Assembly: GCA_018812355.1 (NCBI GenBank)
Contig: JAHJDQ010000027.1
Location: 1-5,382, forward strand
Direction of reading: 5' to 3'
Length of the DNA: 5,382 bases
Source of the DNA: Nanobdellota archaeon
GTDB taxonomy: Archaea; Nanobdellota; Nanobdellia; Woesearchaeales; GW2011-AR9
Shown here: in pieces, positions 1-4,546 of the stretch
Numbering within the stretch: position 1 is the stretch's first letter
Layout of the letters: each line of letters opens with the position of its first letter
Position numbers and translations under genes: made by a program
The notes under the pieces: generated by a model
The model's input: the letters and a program-made list of their open reading frames with translations, nothing else
Database searches by the model: none
Told to the model about the DNA's origin: nothing

Positions 1-1
1 T

Positions 2-322
2 CTAACCAGCACCAATAATTCCATAGGCAACAATCAAAGACTGTGGATCTTTAATCCAGATTGCAAAAATTACTAATATAAACAAAATCCACAAAATCAC
101 AGACAACATTTTCCTTGAGGAATATTTTGTTTTTGAATCTTTTATTTTTCGAAGCATAATTGTTCCCAAGATTAACTCTAAAACTAAATAAATTATTGAC
201 AAAGCCAAAAAAGTATAGAATATTTTTACCATATCTATGTTGGGGTAAATTTTTTTATCTAAAAACCATGCTAGTACCGACACTATTATTAGTATCAAGA
301 AAGTAATTATTTTTTTTAACAT
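2..322 (-). pseudogene. N-terminal fragment of an MscS-family mechanosensitive channel, ended by TAG
   Basis: MscS channels are heptameric inner-membrane valves that release solutes under osmotic shock; each subunit has membrane helices, a Gly/Ala-rich pore helix and a large cytoplasmic beta domain. This 106-residue product has helices at about residues 5-22, 33-58 and 71-92, then the stretch IKDPQSLIVAYGIIGAG (90-106). That matches the loop into the pore helix of MscS proteins, where GAG is normally followed by a small-residue run and ALQ. The frame instead ends in TAG at bases 2-4, so the pore and cytoplasmic domain are missing from this frame. The start at 320-322 is supported by an AGAGG site four bases upstream and a TATA box at 357-364. 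It may be a decayed gene, a sequencing frameshift at the window edge (one extra T after the last Gly would continue as Leu), or a genuine short membrane protein. Family assignment is by recognised sequence pattern; what lies beyond base 1 cannot be seen. Confidence 0.6.
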
Positions 323-326
323 TTTG

Positions 327-331
327 CCTCT
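327..331 (-). promoter_or_regulatory. Ribosome binding site of the MscS-like gene
   Basis: Minus-strand AGAGG lies four bases before the ATG at 322. It is short and close but complementary to the archaeal 16S 3' end. It supports this methionine as the start of the channel fragment. Confidence 0.4.
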
Positions 332-356
332 TTAAAGCATAATAAAGAAAGGAGAT

Positions 357-364
357 ATTATAAA
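357..364 (-). promoter_or_regulatory. TATA box of the MscS-like gene
   Basis: On the minus strand this reads TTTATAAT, close to the archaeal TATA consensus. Placing transcription start about 26 bases on gives roughly base 334, leaving a leader of about 12 bases that contains the AGAGG site. The intact promoter suggests the gene is, or recently was, expressed. Confidence 0.45.
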
Positions 365-473
365 CATTTCTAAAATTTTAATCTTCCAGCATTTTAAATA
401 GTGATAGTCAGTCTCAGCAAAACATTGTAATTGATTATTATTAAATTTAAAAGTGTTTTACAAAATAAATGTA

Positions 474-495
474 GTGAGAGAAAAACTCCGCTCAC
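474..495. repeat. Bulged hairpin with five-base A/T loop
   Basis: GTGAGAG, a loop of five A, then CTC-CGC-TCAC gives a seven-base-pair stem (GTGA/TCAC and GAG/CTC) with a three-base CGC bulge. On the minus strand the loop is five T. It lies about 100 bases beyond the stop of the cysteine-rich protein gene. It could be part of a terminator or RNA structure, or chance. Confidence 0.3.
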
Positions 496-523
496 CAAAC
501 GAAAATCAAGACTTACTTTAATT

Positions 524-549
524 ATTTAATGTTGCTACGCAATTTAAAT
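524..549. repeat. Interrupted palindrome with hairpin potential
   Basis: ATTTAA (524-529), TG, TTGC (532-535), a TAC loop, GCAA (539-542), T, and TTAAAT (544-549) form a 10-base-pair stem with a small 2/1 internal loop. It is downstream of the minus-strand gene that ends at 592. A protein-binding operator or a 3'-end hairpin are both possible. No T-tract follows on either strand. Confidence 0.35.
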
Positions 550-567
550 CACTTCTGATAATTCCAA

Positions 568-585
568 CGTTAAACGAAATTAACG
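568..585. repeat. Six-base-pair hairpin just after the cysteine-rich protein gene
   Basis: CGTTAA at 568-573 and TTAACG at 580-585 are perfect inverted repeats around a six-base loop, starting six bases beyond the stop codon at 592-594 on the minus strand. The position suits a 3'-end structure of that mRNA. The stem is short and lacks a poly-T tail, so calling it a terminator would be speculative. Confidence 0.3.
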
Positions 586-591
586 ACTCCC

Positions 592-1314
592 TCAACTACA
601 TTCTTCCGTAACTTGATCTAAAGTAGCTGTAAACTTAACTCGTGAGATAGTTGGATGAGTAATAACCTTACTGGTTTCGCCTTCTCTTAACATGATGATC
701 TGTTCGCTGAGGAGAGTGCCAGCATTTTTCTTAAGAATGTTTATTGGAACGAGAGGTTTAGCTTCCTGGCAATGTTCGGGAGTAGAAACTAATTTCCATT
801 CAACCGCCCCAGCGTAACTGTAACTGCCTCTTCCAGGACCAATGTCATACTCTTCATTATCACTGGTATTAACTTTAACAGCAGTAACGATACATTTTTC
901 TGTACAGCCTACGGTTTTAAATTGGTCAGCAATCGTTCCGCATTCTCCATCGATACAAAGCAAACCTGCTGTACATTCACTATTAATTTCGCAACCAGTT
1001 TCTTCGATAACTTCTGGACAAGCAGCAAATTCACAATCAGGAGCTACTCTAACGACGGTTGAACCATCTTCGCAGACTCGGGCATCTTCCGGACAGCCAA
1101 GAGGTTCTGCGACTGGTTCTTCAACATTAATCGCTTGACCAGCAGAAGGTTCTTCAGTATTACAACCAATTAGAATGAAAACGGTTAATACTAATACACC
1201 AATGATAATTATTTTTTTTGGAAAAACAAGTTTTTCTAAACCAGTTGGAGACTTCTTTAAAGTCTCTAACTTCTCAGAAATTTTTAATTTCTGCGATTTC
1301 TTTGAAAGTTTCAT
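592..1314 (-). CDS. Membrane-anchored cysteine-rich extracytoplasmic protein, possible lipoprotein
   Basis: The 240-residue product has a basic, lysine-rich N-terminus (1-34), one hydrophobic segment (about 35-50) ending in LIGC, which resembles a lipobox with Cys51, and then an exported region. The first part is cysteine-rich: Cys74, 81, 94 and 99 in a 'CPEDARVC-DGS--P-CEFAACP' module, followed by Cys108, 114, 120 and 125 in a CxxxxxC-type module. A more ordinary region (about 137-240) has Cys137, 141, 182 and 239. Such cysteine modules are common in predicted surface proteins of DPANN archaea; no enzymatic function is visible. A GTG at 1321-1323 extends the frame by three codons, but it lies inside the GAGGTG ribosome binding site, so ATG at 1314 is preferred. 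The N-terminus before the hydrophobic segment is long for a lipoprotein signal, so a plain signal anchor is the alternative. The gene follows tRNA-Gly closely and appears to lack its own TATA box. Bases 1021-1140 are 50% GC, well above neighbours. Confidence 0.75.
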   Translation of the reverse strand: MKLSKKSQKLKISEKLETLKKSPTGLEKLVFPKKIIIIGVLVLTVFILIGCNTEEPSAGQAINVEEPVAEPLGCPEDARVCEDGSTVVRVAPDCEFAACPEVIEETGCEINSECTAGLLCIDGECGTIADQFKTVGCTEKCIVTAVKVNTSDNEEYDIGPGRGSYSYAGAVEWKLVSTPEHCQEAKPLVPINILKKNAGTLLSEQIIMLREGETSKVITHPTISRVKFTATLDQVTEECS

Positions 1315-1320
1315 TTGAAC

Positions 1321-1326
1321 CACCTC
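1321..1326 (-). promoter_or_regulatory. Ribosome binding site that fixes the start of the cysteine-rich protein
   Basis: Minus-strand GAGGTG is a strong match to the archaeal Shine-Dalgarno sequence, six bases before the ATG at 1314. An upstream in-frame GTG overlaps its last three bases and is therefore not a plausible start. Confidence 0.7.
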
Positions 1327-1338
1327 ATAAATAAAATA

Positions 1339-1410
1339 TGCGGTGACGGGGAGTTGAACCCCGGTCAGAGCGTTGGCAACGCCCTATAATAACCACTATA
1401 CTACCACCGC
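1339..1410 (-). tRNA. trnG: tRNA-Gly (anticodon GCC)
   Basis: The 72-base gene folds into a complete cloverleaf. The acceptor stem GCGGTGG pairs with TCACCGC (last pair G-T), with discriminator A at base 1339. The D-arm has a GTAT/TTAT stem and a GG-containing loop. The anticodon stem GGGCG/CGCTC carries the loop TTGCCAA, anticodon GCC, reading GGC and GGT glycine codons. The variable loop is four bases (TGAC), and the T-arm is CGGGG/CCCCG around TTCAACT. No CCA is encoded, so CCA must be added by tRNA nucleotidyltransferase. There is no intron. A TATA element at 1440-1449 would start transcription about eight bases before the mature 5' end, which RNase P or an equivalent trimming step would remove. 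The cysteine-rich protein gene begins 24 bases after the 3' end on the same strand. Confidence 0.96.
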
Positions 1411-1439
1411 ATTAAGTACATTTTCGTCAAAATGGGGAA

Positions 1440-1449
1440 TATTAATAAA
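1440..1449. promoter_or_regulatory. Shared TATA element between tRNA-Gly and the helical-protein gene
   Basis: TATTAATAAA on the plus strand reads TTTATTAATA on the minus. From its centre, 26 bases rightwards reaches about 1471, at the ATG of the helical-protein gene (1474); 26 bases leftwards reaches about 1418, eight bases before the tRNA. One near-symmetric element could therefore serve both divergent transcripts. No Shine-Dalgarno site precedes 1474, which fits a leaderless mRNA. Confidence 0.5.
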
Positions 1450-1473
1450 GTTTTTCGTTTTAGATAGATTAGG

Positions 1474-2064
1474 ATGAACTTAAGAGCACTTAAAAAAGAG
1501 GTGGAGGATTTACCAAATATAGAAGATTCTGTAGATAATTTAAGAAAACGCTGGATTAAACCGATTAAAAAAAATACTAATTTGCACTTACCTTCTTTAC
1601 AAAAATTGAATGAAGAAGAAAGAAACAAGATTAATCATAAATTAACCGTGTTTCAAGAGCGTTTAAAACAAGTTAAAGATGGGCAGTTAATCAACGAAAA
1701 GTTGCGCAGTTATGCGTGTTATTTAGTTGAATTAAAATTAACCACATTAAACGGCGATCAATATAAATCAAAACGGATTACTAATCATTTATTGTATGAT
1801 GAATTTCATAATTTTCAGCAAACAATCAAAGAAGTGAAACATTTTGGCAAAAAAGTACGTAATTTAAATTATTATTATGAACATTTATTAGAATCATTAC
1901 AGCAACATTTACCATTAGAAGAAAATTTACAATTATCAGAACAACCGCACCGTTTACAAATTAATAATTTATTGAATATTTCTCTTAAGCAAAGAAAATT
2001 AACCAAAGAACTAGGGCAGCAGTTTGTTAGTTTAACAAGAAAAACGAGGATGAAAAATGATTGA
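1474..2064 (+). CDS. Helical, highly charged protein of unknown function
   Basis: I do not recognise this 196-residue protein. It is soluble by appearance (no membrane segment or signal), rich in Lys, Glu, Gln, Leu and Asn, and reads as mostly alpha-helical. Stretches with coiled-coil character lie at about 40-70 (LNEEERNKINHKL) and 105-145 (FQQTIKEVKHFGKKV). It is basic overall and has a single cysteine (Cys82). No catalytic motif is visible. The start at 1474 has no ribosome binding site but sits about 28 bases from the centre of the TATA element at 1440-1449, suggesting a leaderless mRNA. Its end overlaps the next gene by 8 bases, so the two are probably one operon. A role linked to that membrane protein, for instance as a cytoplasmic partner, is only an inference from overlap. 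The gene is about 30% GC, typical of the window. Confidence 0.8.
   Translation: MNLRALKKEVEDLPNIEDSVDNLRKRWIKPIKKNTNLHLPSLQKLNEEERNKINHKLTVFQERLKQVKDGQLINEKLRSYACYLVELKLTTLNGDQYKSKRITNHLLYDEFHNFQQTIKEVKHFGKKVRNLNYYYEHLLESLQQHLPLEENLQLSEQPHRLQINNLLNISLKQRKLTKELGQQFVSLTRKTRMKND
2046..2053 (+). promoter_or_regulatory. Ribosome binding site of the small membrane protein
   Basis: GAGGATGA, within the last codons of the upstream gene, places GAGG seven bases before the ATG at 2057. It supports translation of the downstream gene as an internal cistron and the choice of that start. Confidence 0.55.
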
Positions 2065-2293
2065 ATTACTGATTGGGATTGTGGGAATGGTTTTGATTGT
2101 AGTTGGATTTGTCTTGGATGAGTTCTGGAATAAATTCAATCAAAACACAGTTCGTTATAATATAGTAAATATTTGTGGATCATTGTTATTGATTTATTAT
2201 GCTTTCTCTTTGAACAGTTGGCCTTTTATCATTTTGAATGTAGTTTGGTTCTTAGCAGCGTTGATTAAATTAGTTAAGATTATGAAGAAGTAA
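2057..2293 (+). CDS. Small three-helix membrane protein, CBU_0592-like
   Basis: The 78-residue product has three hydrophobic segments at about residues 3-20, 33-50 and 54-73, and a basic C-terminal tail (KLVKIMKK). The pattern (G-x-x-G-x-x-L in helix 1, N-x-x-G in helix 2, then a W-P-x-x-x-L-N-x-x-W motif entering helix 3) resembles the CBU_0592-like family of small membrane proteins found in bacteria and archaea. Members have no established function to my knowledge. The positive tail suggests a cytoplasmic C-terminus. The gene overlaps the preceding helical-protein gene by 8 bases and has a GAGGATGA site inside it, so the pair is probably co-transcribed and translationally linked. Its TAA ends at the base directly before the stop codon of the convergent kinase gene, leaving no space for a separate terminator. 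The family call is pattern recognition and could be wrong. Confidence 0.75.
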   Translation: MIELLIGIVGMVLIVVGFVLDEFWNKFNQNTVRYNIVNICGSLLLIYYAFSLNSWPFIILNVVWFLAALIKLVKIMKK

Positions 2294-3244
2294 TCAATAT
2301 TTAGATTTTGGTAAATTTAATAACCAACTCATTCCTGTAGGAATTCTTACTTCTCCATACTGTAATGATTGAAAGATGTTTTCTGTACCAATCTCTTCCC
2401 AAGCACGATTTACCATTACTCTTAATTCTTGAGGGAGAGGTCTTTCTTCATAATTTGGATCTAACATTCCCTGTAAAATATTTTTAAATGAATCAGGTAA
2501 AGTAAGATCATGAAATAGTTCAATATTATCGATTGCTTCCTGAACAGAATCGGGACCTTGGGTTAAATAACCAGTTAACATTAACTCAAGTGCTCGGCCA
2601 GCCATATAAGTATCAGAAGTTGGAGAGATAAAACCAACTTTAAATTCAGGAGGGTAATAAATACCCTCTCTTTTTTGCGGTAATTTCATTAAACATTTGT
2701 GATCGTAAGATAAGGATAATCCAAAATCAAACACTTTAATTTTAGCTGAATCAGGATCATAACCAAGATTAGAAGTTTTGATGTCTCCATGGGCGATTCC
2801 TCTTTGTTCAATAGTTTCTAAAACCAAACCAATCTGGATGAGGTAATCCCAGATCATTTCATTGTCCATTTTACCTTGTTGTAATAAATCATCAAGAGTA
2901 TGAGGAACAAATTCAGTAACTAAATATGGGGACGGTAGTCGTAAAGAATGATCAACATACTGGACAAAATTAAGATGATGGTTGAATTTTTTTAATAATT
3001 TCATTTCACGCTGTATTCTTGCTTTTCTTTGGTTAGGAGAAGAAGATTTAGATAATTTCATCACTAAAGGAGTTAAACTAACAGTAGCCTCAGATAATTT
3101 AAGATCTTTTATTTCTGCCGTATCGCTGATATCATAAACTTCGAAAGCTTTACAATGCACACCTTCTCCTAACACATTGTCTGATTGAAATAAATAGGTT
3201 CTTCCATGTTTTGACTTTGGTGTCGGAAAAAATACTTCTTTCAT
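2294..3244 (-). CDS. Eukaryotic-type Ser/Thr protein kinase
   Basis: The 316-residue product is a full protein kinase domain that should transfer ATP phosphate to Ser/Thr of a protein substrate. Visible elements in order: glycine-rich loop LGEGVHCKAF (25-34); ATP-binding Lys63 in VMKLSK; helix-C Glu80 in QREMKLL; catalytic loop HGDIKTSN (152-159) with Asp154, Lys156 and Asn159; metal-binding DFG at 173-175; PPE (198-200) in the place of APE; SDTYMAGRALELMLTG (210-225) matching the helix-F segment; and the conserved Arg268 in ERP. All catalytic residues are present. The HRD arginine is Gly153, so this is a non-RD kinase, usually less dependent on activation-loop phosphorylation. About 45 residues follow the domain, with no membrane segment or sensor domain, so it is cytosolic. 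It is not a RIO kinase or Bud32, the usual archaeal kinases. It starts at ATGA overlapping the stop of the radical SAM gene, with a GGGAGAG site upstream, indicating a coupled operon. Confidence 0.9.
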   Translation of the reverse strand: MKEVFFPTPKSKHGRTYLFQSDNVLGEGVHCKAFEVYDISDTAEIKDLKLSEATVSLTPLVMKLSKSSSPNQRKARIQREMKLLKKFNHHLNFVQYVDHSLRLPSPYLVTEFVPHTLDDLLQQGKMDNEMIWDYLIQIGLVLETIEQRGIAHGDIKTSNLGYDPDSAKIKVFDFGLSLSYDHKCLMKLPQKREGIYYPPEFKVGFISPTSDTYMAGRALELMLTGYLTQGPDSVQEAIDNIELFHDLTLPDSFKNILQGMLDPNYEERPLPQELRVMVNRAWEEIGTENIFQSLQYGEVRIPTGMSWLLNLPKSKY

Positions 3245-4425
3245 TTTATTACTCTCCCAGTAAAAATATTATGTTTGTCTCTGGTGATTTTAATTTTTAC
3301 TTGTTTGTCTTGTTTGAATTCACAGTCAGGAATGGAGATGCAACGTTCTTTCGCTACTGCTATTGAACTATGGGGAAATCTATCTGAAGATTTGATGATT
3401 GCTGTGATGATATCGTCAACTTGGAACGGTTTTGGTAAAAGTTTAGTATCCTTAATATTAAAATCTTCTTTAGTGACTTTCAAACTGATTTGATGTTTAT
3501 CCTCCAACTCTTTAATCCAGGCAAAAAATTCTGACCAGGGTTTTGCTTTAGCCGGGTTTCGGCCGGTTTTATAATTAAGAAAGTTTTGGATTCCTAAAGG
3601 TACTTTTTTTGGTAGGGATTTAGTGAATTCAATGATTTTTTCCATCTCTTGATCATTATAACCAAAAACGCAAACAGGAGCGATTAAGACATTGGATTTT
3701 TCTGTGGCGTAACGAATCATTTCTAAGACATGGTTAAGGTTGTAATTGTTTACTCCAGACATCTTTTTGGCTACTTCTGGGTTAATCGCATCAAGAGAAA
3801 AGTTGTAACGTAGTTTGTTGTTAATTGCTAATTGGTCGATGATTTCTTTGGTTAATAAAGTTGCGTTAGTGTTAATTGAAATGGTGTGGACTTGTTCCAT
3901 ATTTTGGAGATCTTCGATCAGAGGAATTGTGTCTGCGTATAAGAAAGGCTCACCTTGCACACCAATATGGATCTCGATTGGTTCTTGAACAAATCTGAGC
4001 AGTTTCTTTAATTCGTCGATGAGATAATCTTTTTCAACCACATAATCATGTTTTTTTGATTCGATTCCTTCGCTGATTGAACAATAAAGACAGTTTAAAT
4101 TGCAGGAAGTAACGGTTTTAATTTCAATTAAAGAAGTATTGCGATAAGTGATGCCGAAAGAGACATTACCGATTAAAGGAAGGCCGGAATTTTGGTGAAC
4201 GTAAGTTGCTTTATTTTTAGTTAAGTTGTTAGTTAAGTTGTTTAAGTGTCTGGTTAGTAATAAAGAGAACGGTTTTTCATTGGTTTCAATAGTGTTAGGG
4301 TTGATTAGATTGAACTCAGGCATTTCATTTAAAGGGATGTTTGTTGTGAAGAGGTTGAGAAGTGTTACTTGGAGTACATCTTCCTTTTCTTGGAAAGAAA
4401 GGGTTTCGAAGGTAAGTTGGTCCAT
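3241..4425 (-). CDS. Radical SAM enzyme with C-terminal TRAM-like domain, archaeal COG2100-like
   Basis: Radical SAM enzymes bind a 4Fe-4S cluster through three cysteines and cleave S-adenosylmethionine to start radical chemistry. Here the CxxxCxxC motif is CNLNCLYC (Cys108, 112, 115), in the expected SLIEIKTVTSCNLNC context. It is followed by the SAM-binding-type motif QGEP (157-160), INTNATLL (184-191) and the FSLDA strand (209-213) of the barrel. The pattern IAPVCVFGYND and PLGIQNF..YKTGRNP, and the end KHNIFTGRVI, match my memory of the archaeal COG2100 family, whose substrate is unknown. Residues 334-394 look like a TRAM-type beta-barrel, a fold that binds RNA in MiaB, RimO and TrmA relatives, so an RNA or ribosome target is a reasonable inference. 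The N-terminal 95 residues are not recognised. The ATG at 4425 is 26 bases from a TATA palindrome with no Shine-Dalgarno site, suggesting a leaderless mRNA. It overlaps the downstream kinase gene by four bases. Confidence 0.85.
   Translation of the reverse strand: MDQLTFETLSFQEKEDVLQVTLLNLFTTNIPLNEMPEFNLINPNTIETNEKPFSLLLTRHLNNLTNNLTKNKATYVHQNSGLPLIGNVSFGITYRNTSLIEIKTVTSCNLNCLYCSISEGIESKKHDYVVEKDYLIDELKKLLRFVQEPIEIHIGVQGEPFLYADTIPLIEDLQNMEQVHTISINTNATLLTKEIIDQLAINNKLRYNFSLDAINPEVAKKMSGVNNYNLNHVLEMIRYATEKSNVLIAPVCVFGYNDQEMEKIIEFTKSLPKKVPLGIQNFLNYKTGRNPAKAKPWSEFFAWIKELEDKHQISLKVTKEDFNIKDTKLLPKPFQVDDIITAIIKSSDRFPHSSIAVAKERCISIPDCEFKQDKQVKIKITRDKHNIFTGRVIK
3252..3258 (-). promoter_or_regulatory. 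Ribosome binding site of the kinase gene
   Basis: Minus-strand GGGAGAG lies seven bases before the kinase ATG at 3244, within the final codons of the radical SAM gene. Together with the ATGA overlap it fixes the kinase start and implies translation from the shared mRNA. Confidence 0.6.
4217..4240. repeat. Two tandem 12-base units inside the radical SAM gene
   Basis: TTAGTTAAGTTG occurs twice in a row. Read on the minus strand it encodes the Asn-Leu-Thr repeat LNNLTNNLTK, about residues 61-70, in the unrecognised N-terminal region. The unit is a whole number of codons, so gain or loss of a copy would keep the frame. It is probably a slippage duplication. Confidence 0.6.
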
Positions 4426-4445
4426 CTTAAGTTTATTTTGAAGCT

Positions 4446-4457
4446 AATTTATAAATT
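4446..4457. promoter_or_regulatory. Palindromic TATA element of the divergent radical SAM/GINS promoter
   Basis: AATTTATAAATT is a perfect 12-base palindrome containing TTTATAAA. Leftwards, 26 bases from its centre falls on the ATG of the radical SAM gene (4425), which has no ribosome binding site, as expected for a leaderless transcript. Rightwards it would start transcription near 4478, giving GINS a leader of about 70 bases. GINS may instead use the closer element at 4507-4513. Confidence 0.55.
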
Positions 4458-4506
4458 TATTGCTAGGAAGTGGTAATAACAACTATCTTCTCAAGAAAGG
4501 ATAAAC

Positions 4507-4513
4507 TTTAAAA
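4507..4513 (+). promoter_or_regulatory. Candidate proximal TATA box of the GINS gene
   Basis: TTTAAAA, preceded by a purine-rich AAGGATAAAC stretch that could act as a BRE. Its predicted start, about base 4536, would give a short leader of about 11 bases carrying the GGGTGG site. It competes with the palindrome at 4446-4457 as the GINS promoter. Confidence 0.35.
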
Positions 4514-4535
4514 TCAGGAAGGTTTCTAATTTTGT

Positions 4536-4543
4536 GGGGTGGA
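4536..4543 (+). promoter_or_regulatory. Ribosome binding site deciding the GINS start
   Basis: GGGGTGGA includes GGTG, complementary to the archaeal anti-Shine-Dalgarno, five bases before the ATG at 4547. A TTG at 4532 would add five residues (start codon then WGGL) that coincide with this site and resemble no GINS N-terminus, so the ATG is preferred. Confidence 0.5.
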
Positions 4544-4546
4544 CTG

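Larger units (their letters stand above)
323..591. other. Non-coding spacer with three inverted repeats
   Basis: This 269-base AT-rich spacer separates two minus-strand genes. I find no open frame of useful length on either strand. Its left end carries the promoter of the MscS-like gene. The rest holds three small inverted repeats, listed separately (474-495, 524-549, 568-585), none followed by a clear T-tract. It could contain the 3' untranslated region of the gene ending at 592, or a small RNA; neither is established. Confidence 0.5.

Noticed and set aside
2..4. TAG read as pyrrolysine or readthrough in the MscS-like gene
   Set aside because: No pyrrolysine genes are in view and MscS proteins have no pyrrolysine at this site; a frameshift or true truncation is simpler.
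323..591. CRISPR or mobile-element remnants in the spacer
   Set aside because: No regularly spaced direct repeats, no terminal repeats with target duplications, and no transposase fragments are visible.
842..1138. Plus-strand open frame of 98 codons opposite the cysteine-rich protein
   Set aside because: It is antisense to a well-supported gene, has Ser/Thr-rich low-information sequence, and no promoter or ribosome site. It is a shadow frame.
1321..1323. GTG as the start of the cysteine-rich protein
   Set aside because: It is part of the GAGGTG ribosome binding site; the ATG at 1314 is correctly spaced from it.
1401..1628. Minus-strand open frame of 75 codons overlapping the tRNA 5' end
   Set aside because: It overlaps the tRNA-Gly and its promoter and runs antisense to the helical-protein gene; no supporting signals.
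3275..3493. Plus-strand open frame inside the radical SAM gene
   Set aside because: Antisense shadow of a gene with clear catalytic motifs and domain structure.
4226..4441. Plus-strand open frame antisense to the radical SAM N-terminus
   Set aside because: Covers the leaderless start of the radical SAM gene on the opposite strand and includes the tandem repeat; no independent support.
4532..4534. TTG as the GINS start
   Set aside because: The extra residues coincide with the ribosome binding site and do not resemble a GINS N-terminus; ATG at 4547 does.
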